This document shows positions 1 through 10,843 of a DNA stretch of 64,000 bases, in pieces; position 1 is the stretch's first letter; each line of letters starts with the position of its first letter. The position numbers and the translations under genes are program-made. This DNA comes from Aquibium sp. ELW1220 (GTDB lineage: Bacteria; Pseudomonadota; Alphaproteobacteria; Rhizobiales; Rhizobiaceae): positions 1 through 64,000 of the forward strand of contig NZ_JAOAOQ010000001.1 of the NCBI RefSeq assembly GCF_030398385.1. The letters are read 5' to 3'. The notes beneath the pieces are model-generated. The model saw nothing but the letters and a program-made list of their open reading frames with translations, was not told where the DNA came from and made no database searches.

Positions 1-20
1 ACGTCTGTATTCTTCGTCAT
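1..20 (-). CDS. 5' end of a minus-strand gene, probably serC (phosphoserine aminotransferase), cut by window edge
   Basis: Only the start is inside the window. An ATG on the minus strand at 18-20 is followed by codons reading M-T-K-N-T-D before the edge. A strong AAGGAG ribosome-binding site lies 8-9 bases upstream, so this is a real start. Six residues cannot identify a protein. The serC suggestion comes from the leader RNA just upstream, which resembles the serC motif described in alphaproteobacteria, and from a start similar to rhizobial SerC proteins as I remember them. If correct, the product is the pyridoxal-phosphate aminotransferase of serine synthesis, often followed by serA. The identity is inference. 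Confidence 0.45.
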
Positions 21-128
21 GGCGTGATCTCCTTGGCGGTGTCAGCCGCCGGTTGGGTGGGTTTCGTTCACCCGGAGATTACGCCACCTTCAAATTTCCA
101 CCACCTTCGCGACACGACCAGTTGGTGG
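21..128 (-). promoter_or_regulatory. Structured 5' leader with the ribosome-binding site inside a stem (serC-motif-like)
   Basis: Read on the minus strand, bases 85-74 (GGCGTAATCTCC) can pair with 32-21 (GGAGATCACGCC): eleven pairs with a single A-C mismatch. The second arm contains the ribosome-binding site and ends just before the ATG. Two small hairpins sit between the arms, a 4-bp GGGT/ACCC stem and a 5-bp GGCGG/CCGCC stem. A further hairpin (CCACC with GGTGG) lies upstream near 100-128. The closed form would block translation initiation. This layout resembles the serC RNA motif of alphaproteobacteria; that match is from memory and was not tested with a covariance model. Confidence 0.6.
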
Positions 129-767
129 GTAGCCGGCGGCGAGCGCACCGGCCATGCAGGCGAGGATCAGCACGGGGCGCACGAGATAGGTGGGCGACAG
201 AGCCGAAAAGGCCCACGCATGGGCCCGGGATATCCCCTGCAGGAGATCCGACAGCGCGATCATCGGCAGGCAGATGATCCCGAGATAGAAGGGCACGACG
301 TAGTAGCTCTCCACCGCATCCTCGAACAACCACAATCCGGCGAAGCCGATGCAGGCAATGAGCGTGGAGGATGCGATCGCGAACAGGCGGCTCGTCAGGA
401 GGAGGCCGCGGAGTTCCTCCGTCCGGCCATTCTCACGGTATTCCGAAACGAAACGGATGACAGAGGTGTGGAAGCCGAGGCAGGACAGGTTCCCGGCAAT
501 GACCATGGTCACCCAGACGAGAACGAAGATGCCGTACTCGAATGGACCCATCCAGCGGGCGAGCAGAACCTGGCTGACGAAGGCGATGACGGCGTTTACG
601 ATGCGGATGGCGAAGGCGATCAGCGAGACGCGGCCTGCTTCGCCCGCTTCGTCGCGACCGCCCAACAGCGCGTCGGCGCGTCTCAGCAGCGGGCGTGCCG
701 CCGCTGCGAGACGCTCCGGTAGCAGCCTGTCCGCAGTCGTGGCGGCTGAAAAACGCACTGTACCCAT
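90..767 (-). pseudogene. Truncated polysaccharide flippase (Wzx/RfbX-type), C-terminal half missing
   Basis: The 225-residue product has the N-terminal features of an oligosaccharide/O-antigen flippase. A short basic start is followed by a first membrane helix near residues 48-68 (SLIAFAIRIVNAVIAFVSQ) with an LLARWMGPFEYGIF motif, then about four more hydrophobic segments. Family members are usually 420-500 residues with 12-14 helices. This one stops near residue 213 and then reads about a dozen residues that belong to the adjacent RNA leader. No continuation is visible in another frame, because the next gene begins only about 90 bases away. Deletion of the 3' half with fusion to the neighbour's leader is the simplest explanation. 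A natural short variant is less likely. Confidence 0.6.
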
Positions 768-911
768 ACCTCGAAAGCGTCATTGCGACGCTCCGAGCCA
801 TATCATGCACAGCTTAAGAAACGGTTCGGCGGGACATGCCGGACAGACCGCGATGGCGGCTCGCCACCGCGTCCGGGCCAGCGTCCGGCCCTGGGGTCGT
901 CCGTGCGCCGG

Positions 912-3638
<2,727 letters not shown>

Positions 3639-3722
3639 ACAATGGTCCTTTCAAAAGAAACCGCTCCGGCACAGGCCGGCGGGATCGCGCCTTTGCGGGG
3701 TTTTTCGGCGCGGTCCTCAATC

Positions 3723-3754
3723 AAAAAAGCGTCCGGAAAACGGTTCTGGACGCC
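3723..3754 (-). terminator. Terminator-like hairpin in the secA leader (candidate attenuator)
   Basis: On the minus strand a GGCGTCC arm (3754-3748) pairs with GGACGCT (3734-3728) around a 13-base loop and is followed at once by six T residues (3728-3723). This is the form of an intrinsic terminator. It lies between the predicted secA promoter and the secA start, with no other minus-strand gene upstream for it to terminate. Confidence 0.55.
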
Positions 3755-3765
3755 AAGACGAAGGA

Positions 3766-3794
3766 CAGATAAGAGGGGGCGCTGGCGATGTCAA
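3766..3794 (-). promoter_or_regulatory. Predicted sigma-70-type promoter of secA
   Basis: On the minus strand TTGACA (3794-3789) and TATCTG (3771-3766) are separated by exactly 17 bases. The -35 is a perfect consensus match. The expected transcript start is near 3759, giving a leader of about 120 bases before the secA ATG at 3638. Confidence 0.65.
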
Positions 3795-3881
3795 CGTTCG
3801 CTGCCGGAGCCTCCGATCGCCAAATTTCGCCTCATTCCGGCGCGAAAGGCTGCGCCCCACGCTTCCGTCTGGAGATATCCG

Positions 3882-4754
3882 ATGCGTCCTACCGTCCCCC
3901 TCCGCTCGCTTGCCGCATGCGGCCTGGTTTTCGGGCTCGTGTTCTCGGCACCCGTCGCGGCATTCGCCCAGGATGCGGCTCCGGACAAGACGGTAGTCGC
4001 CACCGTGAACGGCTCTCCGATCACCGAGCACGATCTGGAGATGGCTCAGAGCGACCTCGGCCCGCAGTTCGCCCAGCTTCCCGAAGAGCAGAAGCGCGCC
4101 GCCGCGCTGAGCGCTGCGATCGAGATCCGTCTGCTCGCGACAAAGGCCGACGAAGAGGGGCTCGACGATACCGAGGCCTTCCAGGACCGGATGGAGTTCC
4201 TTCGCCAGCGCGCGCTTCACAGCGCCTTCGTGGAGAGCAAGGTCGCGGCGGAGGTGACCGAGGAAGCCGTTCGCGCCCGCTACGACAAGGAAGTTGCGGC
4301 AACGCCGCCGGTCAACGAGATCCGCGCGCGTCACATCCTCGTGGCGACGAAGGAAGAGGCCGACGCGATCGTCGCCCAACTCGAGGCAGGCGGTGATTTC
4401 GAGGCCATTGCCAAGGAGAAGTCCACCGATGGCGCCGCCGCGCAGGGCGGAGATCTCGGCTATTTCGGCCCCGGCCAGATGGTGCCGCCTTTCGAGGAAG
4501 CGGCCTTCGCTCTCGAGGTCGGTCAATATTCGAAGGAGCCGGTGCAGACGCAGTTCGGCTTCCACGTGATCAAGGTCGAGGACAAGCGGACCCAGCAGCC
4601 TCCGGCTTTTGACCAGGTCAAGGAACAGGTCCGTACCCTGCTTTTCCGGGAAACCTACTTCGCCGCAGTCCAGGCGCTGCGCGAGGCGGCGACGGTCGAG
4701 GTACAGGATCCGGCGCTGAAGGCGGCGCTCGGCGAGGAAGAAGCAGCGCAGTAA
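3882..4754 (+). CDS. Periplasmic parvulin-type peptidyl-prolyl isomerase (PpiC/SurA family)
   Basis: This is a predicted periplasmic foldase that isomerises prolyl bonds in exported proteins. The 290-residue product opens with a signal peptide (basic start, hydrophobic core, cut after AFAQ near residue 27). A SurA-like helical N-terminal part follows (residues 28-135), then a parvulin domain around residues 140-235, with the RARHILV opening and the FGFHVIKVED closing motifs. The ATG at 3882 is chosen because it gives the signal peptide and has GGAG ten bases upstream; the longer reading frame runs back antisense through secA. It is divergent from secA and 27 bases before argJ, so it joins export and folding functions. 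Confidence 0.92.
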   Translation: MRPTVPLRSLAACGLVFGLVFSAPVAAFAQDAAPDKTVVATVNGSPITEHDLEMAQSDLGPQFAQLPEEQKRAAALSAAIEIRLLATKADEEGLDDTEAFQDRMEFLRQRALHSAFVESKVAAEVTEEAVRARYDKEVAATPPVNEIRARHILVATKEEADAIVAQLEAGGDFEAIAKEKSTDGAAAQGGDLGYFGPGQMVPPFEEAAFALEVGQYSKEPVQTQFGFHVIKVEDKRTQQPPAFDQVKEQVRTLLFRETYFAAVQALREAATVEVQDPALKAALGEEEAAQ

Positions 4755-4781
4755 GCTCGAACGCCACGCGGTCCCTTCGCC

Positions 4782-6023
4782 ATGTCCAGCACCATCTCTC
4801 CGCTCGCCCCGCGCAAGCATCCCGTTCTGCCCCCGATCGAGGGCGTGCGTATCGCGACCGCTGAGGCGGGCATCAAGTACAAGGGCCGCACCGATCTCCT
4901 GATGATGAGTTTCGATGACGGAACCACCGTGGCTGGCGTCCTGACTCGTTCGAAGTGCCCGTCGGCGCCGGTCGACTTCTGCCGGCAGAACCTGCCGGCA
5001 GGCAAGGCGCGCGTGCTGGTGGTCAACTCCGGCAACGCCAACGCCTTCACCGGGAAGAAGGGCAGGCAGACAACCGCCATGACGGCCAAAGCCGCGGCTG
5101 CGGCGGCGGGATGCGGCGAGGACGAGGTCTATCTCGCCTCCACCGGTGTCATCGGCGAACCGCTTGACGCTGCCCGTTTCTCGCACCTGCTCGCCGGGCT
5201 CGCCTTGGACGGCTCCGCCGATCGCTGGGCCGACGCCGGCAGGGCGATCATGACCACCGACACCTACCCGAAATACGCCACGGCCACGGTGAAGCTGGGA
5301 GGAGTCGACGTCACGATCAACGGCATCGCCAAGGGCGCCGGCATGATCGCTCCGGACATGGCGACGATGCTGTCCTTCGTGGCCACCGACGCGCCGATAG
5401 AGGCGCCCGTGCTGCAAAAGCTTCTGAAGCGGGGCGCCGATTCGACCTTCAACGCCGTCACCGTCGACAGCGATACGTCGACCAGCGATACGCTGCTCCT
5501 CTTCGCCACGGGCAAGGCGGCCGGTCGCGGCGCGCCGCGCATTTCCTCTGACGCCGATCCGCAGCTTGCACAGTTCAAGAGGGCCCTGAACCGCCTGCTC
5601 AAGAACCTTGCACTGCAGGTCGTGCGGGATGGAGAAGGCGCCCGCAAGGAGATCGAGATCGCGGTCTCCGGCGCCCGCTCGGCCCGCTCGGCCAAGCGCA
5701 TTGCGCTGTCGATTGCCAACTCTCCGCTCGTCAAGACGGCGGTCGCGGGTGAAGATGCAAATTGGGGTCGCGTCGTCATGGCTGTCGGCAAGGCCGGCGA
5801 ACCGGCCGACCGCGACAGCCTGGCGATCTGGTTCGGCGACATCCGCGTCGCTCATGAAGGCGAGCGAGACCCCGCTTATTCGGAAGCCGCGGTGTCAGGC
5901 TACATGAAGAACGATCGCATACGCATCGGCGTCGACATCGGCCTTGGGCGCGGCAAGGCCACGGTCTGGACGTGCGATCTCACCAAGGAATACGTCGCCA
6001 TCAATGGGGACTACCGCAGCTAG
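4782..6023 (+). CDS. argJ: Bifunctional ornithine acetyltransferase / N-acetylglutamate synthase ArgJ
   Basis: ArgJ recycles the acetyl group in arginine synthesis by moving it from N-acetylornithine to glutamate; bifunctional forms also use acetyl-CoA. The 413-residue length and motifs fit: LASTGVIGE near residue 120, and the self-cleavage site IAPDMATML, where Thr195 should become the N-terminal nucleophile of the beta chain. The gene follows the isomerase by 27 bases and precedes a GNAT gene by 12, so cotranscription is likely. Whether it is mono- or bifunctional cannot be read from sequence alone. Confidence 0.95.
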   Translation: MSSTISPLAPRKHPVLPPIEGVRIATAEAGIKYKGRTDLLMMSFDDGTTVAGVLTRSKCPSAPVDFCRQNLPAGKARVLVVNSGNANAFTGKKGRQTTAMTAKAAAAAAGCGEDEVYLASTGVIGEPLDAARFSHLLAGLALDGSADRWADAGRAIMTTDTYPKYATATVKLGGVDVTINGIAKGAGMIAPDMATMLSFVATDAPIEAPVLQKLLKRGADSTFNAVTVDSDTSTSDTLLLFATGKAAGRGAPRISSDADPQLAQFKRALNRLLKNLALQVVRDGEGARKEIEIAVSGARSARSAKRIALSIANSPLVKTAVAGEDANWGRVVMAVGKAGEPADRDSLAIWFGDIRVAHEGERDPAYSEAAVSGYMKNDRIRIGVDIGLGRGKATVWTCDLTKEYVAINGDYRS

Positions 6024-6035
6024 AGCGGGGTTTGA

Positions 6036-6812
6036 GTGCGGACGGGACTGGGCAATATGCCGGAACTGGCGATGGTGAGGCGCTACGAGGCCGCTGGATT
6101 CCGTGCGTGGCCTGCGTCCTTCGTACAATATGATGGAACCTGGGTGATCCGGTTGACGGCCGGCCTGCCGGCAAAGCGGCTCAACTCGATCAACCCACTG
6201 GATCCGGGCGACCATTCCAACATTCCCGATCGTATCGCCAGGGCGGCGCGCCGCTTCGACGCCTATGGCCGGCCGCTGACCTTCCGCATTTCGCCACTTG
6301 CCGGCCGTGCGCTTGCAAACCTTTTCGACCGGGAGGACTGGCTGCGCTTTTCGGAATCCATTGTCATGCGCGTCGACCTCGACGGAGCGCGCCTTGACGG
6401 CGTCATGGACCAGATCCCGCTCAAGGATATCGGGCGCTTCGTCGGTGCGGCACTGCGGGTGCATGGCATGGAACAAGCCATGCGTCCGGGCCTGTCTGAG
6501 GTGATCGGGTCCATCGAGCCAGAGGCCGGCCTGTTCGTTGCCGAGGAGGCGGACGAGCCTGTCGCAACCGCGATCTGCGTCCAGGATCGTGATCTGGCCG
6601 GCCTTTTCGAAGTGGCGACCCTGTCGGGCAGGCGCGGCAATGGCTACGGTCGGCAGGTGGTGATGTCGGCGCTCAAATGGGCGCGGCATCGCGGCGCCCG
6701 CGAGGCATGGCTGCAGGTCGAGGCAGACAACGACCCTGCACTCGCGCTCTACCGTTCGCTCGGATTTGCGGAAGTATACCGCTACCACTACCGCCGTCCG
6801 CCAGGCACCTGA
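6036..6812 (+). CDS. GNAT-family N-acetyltransferase
   Basis: The 258-residue product has a GNAT fold in its C-terminal half. The acetyl-CoA-binding signature is visible as RRGNGYGRQVVMSAL near residues 200-215, followed by LQVEADNDPALALYRSLGF, a typical end motif. The N-terminal half is a less conserved companion region common in rhizobial homologues found after argJ. The substrate is unknown; the place between argJ and mutT is conserved in rhizobia but does not define it. The start is GTG at 6036. An in-frame ATG at 6057 is an alternative that shortens the protein by seven residues. Confidence 0.88.
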   Translation: MRTGLGNMPELAMVRRYEAAGFRAWPASFVQYDGTWVIRLTAGLPAKRLNSINPLDPGDHSNIPDRIARAARRFDAYGRPLTFRISPLAGRALANLFDREDWLRFSESIVMRVDLDGARLDGVMDQIPLKDIGRFVGAALRVHGMEQAMRPGLSEVIGSIEPEAGLFVAEEADEPVATAICVQDRDLAGLFEVATLSGRRGNGYGRQVVMSALKWARHRGAREAWLQVEADNDPALALYRSLGFAEVYRYHYRRPPGT

Positions 6813-6814
6813 CA

Positions 6815-7228
6815 ATGACCGGAACCCAACGGCGCATTCTCCTCGTCGCAGCCTGCGCGCTCGTCGATGCCGACGGCCGCGTGCTGCTCGCCGAGCGCCC
6901 GCATGGCAAGGCCATGGCCGGGCTCTGGGAGTTTCCGGGCGGGAAGGTCGAACCCGGTGAAACGCCGGAGGAGACGCTGATCCGCGAACTGCGCGAGGAA
7001 ATCGGCATCGAGACCAGGGTGGCGTGTCTCGCGCCTCTCACCTTCGCCAGCCACACATACGACGGCTTCCACCTGCTGATGCCGCTCTATGTTTGCCGCC
7101 GGTACGAAGGGGTGGCACGTGGACTGGAGGGCCAGAGGCTGAAATGGGTCCGCCCGCGCGACATGCGCGAGTACCCGATGCCGCCCGCCGACGAGCCGCT
7201 GATTCCCTTTCTCATCGATCTTCTCTGA
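6815..7228 (+). CDS. mutT: Nudix hydrolase MutT (8-oxo-dGTP diphosphatase)
   Basis: MutT removes 8-oxo-dGTP from the nucleotide pool and so prevents A-to-C errors. The 137-residue protein has the complete Nudix box at residues 43-65 (GKVEPGE followed by RELREEIGI) and the N-terminal LLAERP and GLWEFPGG stretches typical of MutT. It starts two bases after the GNAT stop, so translational coupling is likely. Substrate preference is inferred from family resemblance; other (d)NTP pyrophosphatases share the box. Confidence 0.92.
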   Translation: MTGTQRRILLVAACALVDADGRVLLAERPHGKAMAGLWEFPGGKVEPGETPEETLIRELREEIGIETRVACLAPLTFASHTYDGFHLLMPLYVCRRYEGVARGLEGQRLKWVRPRDMREYPMPPADEPLIPFLIDLL

Positions 7229-7361
7229 CGGTCAAGGCGATTGCCGCTCCGCTAAAAGCGGCCGCCAACAGCGTTAATGGATCGTTCAGGCCGTCATGCG
7301 AAGCTTGTTCCAGGACGAGCCAAGGCGTTTGTGCGCGGCATGGCGACGATGGGGATCGGCG

Positions 7362-7652
7362 ATGCGGATGGATGACGACTGGAACGGCCCACAGCCCAGC
7401 TTCATACCGGGCAGCGCAATCCGCCTCGCGCTGATCTTCGGCTCTGTAGCAGTGGCCCTCGGACTCGTCATCGCGCCGCTCGCAGAGGAACGGCTGACGC
7501 GCAGAGCGGACGCCGACGGCCTCGACTTCATGTCGACGGGCTCCGTCGGTTCGGATCGCAGCTACACGATCCGCCGCAGCGTTCTGCAGGCTTCGCCGGA
7601 GTCGGTCTGCATTATCCGCTCGGACGGCGCCCAGACCGGCGACTGCCGGTGA
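7362..7652 (+). CDS. Small hypothetical membrane-anchored protein
   Basis: I do not recognise this 96-residue protein. It has a short acidic N-terminus, one hydrophobic segment near residues 18-40 (AIRLALIFGSVAVALGLVIA), then a polar tail with two cysteines near the end (ESVCIIRS and GDCR). It could be a signal-anchor protein with a small periplasmic domain. ATG 7362 is chosen over an upstream ATG at 7296 because it places the helix near the start; 7368 is also possible. It lies between mutT and a Flp pilin gene, so a link to pilus biogenesis can be guessed but not shown. Confidence 0.6.
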   Translation: MRMDDDWNGPQPSFIPGSAIRLALIFGSVAVALGLVIAPLAEERLTRRADADGLDFMSTGSVGSDRSYTIRRSVLQASPESVCIIRSDGAQTGDCR

Positions 7653-7692
7653 ATGCGTCGCGCGGCAGCACAAGAAGCCGCGTTAGCGGCAA

Positions 7693-7709
7693 TTAACCGT
7701 GCCGGTTAA
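7693..7709. promoter_or_regulatory. Inverted repeat upstream of the pilin gene (operator candidate)
   Basis: TTAACCG-TGC-CGGTTAA is a perfect 7-bp inverted repeat about 60 bases upstream of the pilin ATG. It contains two TTAA half-sites, but they are nine bases apart rather than the seven of the usual CtrA box. Confidence 0.35.
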
Positions 7710-7769
7710 GGGAATCTTCCAATCCTGATGGTTAGAGTTCCACCTGGTAGAGGAAGAGTGCGCCCACCT

Positions 7770-7937
7770 ATGCTCGCGAAATTCTGGATCGATGAAAGTG
7801 GTGCGACGGTCGTGGAGTACGGCCTGATCGCCACCGTTCTGTCTCTCGCGATCGTCGGAGGCATCGGCAAGGTCTACAGCGCGATCGAGTATCTGTTCGG
7901 CGAACCGACCTCCGCCTTGAACGGCTCCCTGAACTGA
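7770..7937 (+). CDS. Flp/Fap-type pilin
   Basis: The 55-residue product is a type IVb Flp pilin. It has a short leader, then the conserved ESGATVVEYGLIATVLSLAI hydrophobic segment, which begins with the Glu/Tyr pattern typical of Flp. Prepilin cleavage would be expected ahead of that segment by a TadV/CpaA-type peptidase. AGGAAG lies about 15 bases upstream of ATG 7770; an upstream in-frame ATG at 7728 would add an unlikely arginine-rich extension. No tad/cpa assembly genes lie nearby, so it must use machinery encoded elsewhere or be silent. Confidence 0.85.
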   Translation: MLAKFWIDESGATVVEYGLIATVLSLAIVGGIGKVYSAIEYLFGEPTSALNGSLN

Positions 7938-7943
7938 GGGGGT

Positions 7944-8816
7944 CTACGAGCCCTCTCGCGACTTCAGCGCCTCGGCCAGCGAAATCGTCCCCGAGCCGGG
8001 CTTCAGCGGCTTCTGCTGCGATTCATGTGGCGCCCAACCGGACATCCAGACCAGGTTGAACGTCGCCCTTACCCTCCCGTCCGCATCCGAGAAACGCTCG
8101 GCATAGATTTCGGCCGCTCGTAAGAAGACGGCGCGTCGCGTCGGGTGCTTCAGCCGGCCGCGGAGCGGGTTGGTCGCGCCCATGGACCTCAGGTCCCGCA
8201 TCAGGCCGAACATGTCGCCGTACCGGACGCCAACCGTCTCGACATCCGCCACAGGCAGCGCGAAGCCGGCGCGCTGCAGCAGGCCTCCGATGTCGCGCAC
8301 GTCGGCGAAAGGGATGATGCGCGGGCTGGCGCCGCCCATGATGTCCGTCTCGGCGGCAAGCAGGCAATCGCGCAGTTCCGCCAGTGTTCCCGCGCCCGCA
8401 AGGCAGGCCATGAAGAGCCCGTCCGGCCGGAGGGCACGGCGTATCTGGATCAACTGCCCCGGCATGTCGTCCGCCTCCTGGAGGTTGAGCAGCGACACGA
8501 CGAGATCGAGGCTTCCGGGCTCGAACGGCAGCCGGTCTCCGTCGGCGACGAGACCCTCATCTTCGTCGAGGAAGGACGGGTCGGCCTCGATCCGCAGCAC
8601 GTCGCCGACCTTTCCCGATGCGGCGAGGGCCTCGGCCACCAGCGGCGTCCAACCTTTCACGACGGCGGCCTTGGCAAAGCGCCTCTCCACGGTCGAAAGG
8701 CGGTCGACCAGATCCTCTGCGACGCGTCGCAGGAGGAAATCGGCGCCATCCGCCGCCTGTGCCCGCGCCCGCTTCCGGCGCTGGACCACGAGGCCGGTTT
8801 CGAACAACACTTCCAT
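7944..8816 (-). CDS. SAM-dependent methyltransferase-like protein (BioC/NDUFAF5 type)
   Basis: The 290-residue product resembles the class I methyltransferases annotated as BioC-like or NDUFAF5-like in alphaproteobacteria. The N-terminus reads LFETGLVVQRRKRA, followed by LLRRVAEDLVDRL. A degenerate SAM-binding region lies around residues 45-100, and DLVVSLLNLQEADDMPGQL matches the motif of this group. NDUFAF5 relatives modify a complex I subunit in mitochondria; the bacterial role is not settled. The ATG at 8816 has AAAGGGA upstream and gives the normal start; the longer frame adds about 24 doubtful residues. It is divergent from comF and convergent with the pilin gene. Confidence 0.85.
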   Translation of the reverse strand: MEVLFETGLVVQRRKRARAQAADGADFLLRRVAEDLVDRLSTVERRFAKAAVVKGWTPLVAEALAASGKVGDVLRIEADPSFLDEDEGLVADGDRLPFEPGSLDLVVSLLNLQEADDMPGQLIQIRRALRPDGLFMACLAGAGTLAELRDCLLAAETDIMGGASPRIIPFADVRDIGGLLQRAGFALPVADVETVGVRYGDMFGLMRDLRSMGATNPLRGRLKHPTRRAVFLRAAEIYAERFSDADGRVRATFNLVWMSGWAPHESQQKPLKPGSGTISLAEALKSREGS

Positions 8817-8887
8817 GATGGATCCCTTTCCTCGATTCCGTCGGGGACCGATGGGCCGACCCCGCACAGTCTGATAGGATCGGCCCA

Positions 8888-9685
8888 TTGGAGAGCGTGG
8901 TGGCCGATCTGTCTCCCGATATCAAGCGCCGAGTGACCGCGTTGGCGGCCGGTGCCGCGCGCATCCTGTTTCCGCCCCTGTGCGGCGGCTGCCGTACGAT
9001 CGTCAGCATCCCGGGCTCGCTCTGCGGCGCGTGCTGGACAGAGTTGAGGCTTATCGAGCCTCCCTGGTGCGAAATCCTCGGCACGCCGTTCCAGTTCGAT
9101 ATGGGCGACGGTGCAGTGTCTCCCGCCGCGATCGCAGATCCCCCGGCCTTCGACCGCGCGCGTTCGGCGGTTTCCTACACAGGCGTTGCGCGGCGCATGG
9201 CTCAGGCGCTCAAGTTCAACGACCGAACCGATCTCGCGCCCTGGATGGCGGTCTGGATGCTGCGGGCGGGCCGCGAACTGCTCGCCGAGGCCGACATCGT
9301 GGTGCCCGTGCCGCTGCACCGCCGACGCTTTCTGTGGCGTCGCTTCAACCAGTCGGCCGAACTCGGTCGAGCGGTCGCCGCTGCGGCTCGCCTTCGCTTC
9401 GAGCCAGAACTCGTCATGCGCCGTCGCAATACCCGGCAGCAGGTCGGCCTCGGCAGAACGGAACGAGATGAGAATGTGCGCGGCGCCTTCGTCGTTCGGA
9501 AGGTCGCGAGCGACGCCGTGCGCGACCGGCGGATACTGGTGATAGACGACGTCTTCACGACCGGAGCAACGGTATCCGCTGTCGCGCGTTCGCTCAAGCG
9601 AGCGGGGGCCCGTGGCGTGGATGTGCTGACCTTCGCCCGCGTTCTGCCGGAGGACTTCCTCGATGCCGAAAGTGACCCTATATAG
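8888..9685 (+). CDS. ComF-family phosphoribosyltransferase-like protein
   Basis: The 265-residue protein has the ComF layout: two N-terminal CxxC pairs (CGGC near residue 32 and CGAC near residue 45) forming a zinc ribbon, then a phosphoribosyltransferase fold with a PRPP-loop motif (VIDDVFTTGATV) near residues 218-229. ComF proteins take part in DNA uptake in competent bacteria, but the role in rhizobia is unclear. The start is TTG at 8888; an in-frame GTG at 8897 is an alternative. It heads a plus-strand run with grxC, a nitrilase-like amidase and DUF1178. Confidence 0.88.
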   Translation: MESVVADLSPDIKRRVTALAAGAARILFPPLCGGCRTIVSIPGSLCGACWTELRLIEPPWCEILGTPFQFDMGDGAVSPAAIADPPAFDRARSAVSYTGVARRMAQALKFNDRTDLAPWMAVWMLRAGRELLAEADIVVPVPLHRRRFLWRRFNQSAELGRAVAAAARLRFEPELVMRRRNTRQQVGLGRTERDENVRGAFVVRKVASDAVRDRRILVIDDVFTTGATVSAVARSLKRAGARGVDVLTFARVLPEDFLDAESDPI

Positions 9686-9707
9686 AAAAGCCATCCGGAA
9701 CCATGCC

Positions 9708-9968
9708 ATGCCCGACGTGACCATCTACACCCGCATGATGTGCGGCTATTGCAGCGCTGCAAAGCGGCTTCTCGACAAGAAGGGCGTGTCCTACACGGAG
9801 CACGATGCGAGTTTTTCCCCGGAACTGCGCAAGCAGATGACCGAGCGTTCCGGGCGCAGCACGTTCCCGCAGATTTTCGTCGGTGACGTCCATGTCGGCG
9901 GCTGCGACGACCTGCATGATGCGGAAGAGAGCGGTCGGCTCGACAAGCTGTTGTCCGGCAACGCCTGA
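9708..9968 (+). CDS. grxC: Glutaredoxin 3 (GrxC)
   Basis: An 86-residue dithiol glutaredoxin reduces protein disulfides and glutathione mixed disulfides in the cytoplasm. The active site reads CGYC at residues 12-15, and the TFPQIFVGDVHVGGCDDL stretch carries the cis-proline and glutathione-binding motif. ATG 9708 is preferred; an in-frame ATG at 9663 would add 15 residues overlapping comF. The next gene starts 11 bases after the stop and is probably cotranscribed; it encodes an amidase related to deaminated-glutathione amidases, a sensible partner. Confidence 0.94.
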   Translation: MPDVTIYTRMMCGYCSAAKRLLDKKGVSYTEHDASFSPELRKQMTERSGRSTFPQIFVGDVHVGGCDDLHDAEESGRLDKLLSGNA

Positions 9969-9979
9969 AGGAATGGACC

Positions 9980-10843
9980 ATGAGCGTGTTCAAGGTGGCG
10001 GCACTGCAGATGCGATCCGGCATGGATCCCGCCGCCAACGCGCAGACCTTCGAAACGATGGTGCGTGAAGCGGCGGCCCTTGGAGCCCGCTACGTCCAGT
10101 CGCCAGAAATGACGGGCGGCCTCGTTCGCAACCGGGAGGCGCTCCGTGCGATCCTGAAGTCCGAGGCCGAAGACATCATCGCGGGGACGGCCTCCAGGCT
10201 CGCTGCCGAGCTGGAAATCACGATCCATGTCGGCTCCACTGCCATCGCGCTCGCCGACGGCAAGGTCGCCAACCGGAGCTTCCTGTTCGCCCCCGATGGC
10301 GCACTGATTACCACCTACGACAAGATCCACATGTTCGACGTGGATCTCGATAATGGCGAAAGCTGGCGTGAGTCCGCCACTTACCAGCCCGGCGGTCGTG
10401 CCGTGGTTGCTGCGGTCGAGGAGGTTCGTCTCGGCCTCGCGGTCTGCTACGATCTGCGCTTTCCGCAACTCTTCCGCACCCAGGCGCTGGCCGGGGCCGA
10501 GATTCTTACGGTGCCTGCAGCTTTCACCCGGCAGACCGGCGAGGCGCACTGGCACGTGCTGCTGCGCGCCCGCGCGATAGAGAATGGCGCCTTCGTTATT
10601 GCCGCCGCCCAGGGGGGCCGCCATGAGGATGGGCGCGAGACCTATGGCCATTCGATGGTGGTGGACCCGTGGGGACGCGTCCTGGCCGAGGCTGGGCACG
10701 ACGAGCCGGCGGTCGTGATCGCCGAGATCGACACTGCAGCATCGTCTGCGGCGCGCAGGAAAGTGCCCAATTTGAAGAACGCCCGTGAGTTCGAACTCGA
10801 CGAGGTGGCCGCGCCGGTCCCGCTTCGGAGAGTTGCCTCGTGA
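9980..10843 (+). CDS. Carbon-nitrogen hydrolase, Nit1-like (probable deaminated-glutathione amidase)
   Basis: The 287-residue nitrilase-superfamily protein has the full Glu-Lys-Cys triad: Glu43 (SPEMTGG), Lys115 (YDKIHMFDVD) and Cys156 (VCYDLRFP). The DKIHMFDVD and CYDLRFP signatures match the Nit1 branch, whose members hydrolyse the deaminated glutathione made by transaminase side reactions. It sits directly after grxC and overlaps the DUF1178 gene by four bases, so an operon is very likely. The exact substrate is inferred from family resemblance; other short-chain omega-amides are possible. Confidence 0.9.
   Translation: MSVFKVAALQMRSGMDPAANAQTFETMVREAAALGARYVQSPEMTGGLVRNREALRAILKSEAEDIIAGTASRLAAELEITIHVGSTAIALADGKVANRSFLFAPDGALITTYDKIHMFDVDLDNGESWRESATYQPGGRAVVAAVEEVRLGLAVCYDLRFPQLFRTQALAGAEILTVPAAFTRQTGEAHWHVLLRARAIENGAFVIAAAQGGRHEDGRETYGHSMVVDPWGRVLAEAGHDEPAVVIAEIDTAASSAARRKVPNLKNAREFELDEVAAPVPLRRVAS

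Noticed and set aside
3717-5855. A 712-codon minus-strand frame opposite the isomerase and argJ genes
   Set aside because: It is an antisense shadow of two well-supported genes and runs through their promoter region.
7683-7709. Canonical CtrA box upstream of the pilin
   Set aside because: The TTAA half-sites are nine bases apart and the other pair does not fit TTAA-N7-TTAA, so only a palindrome is reported.
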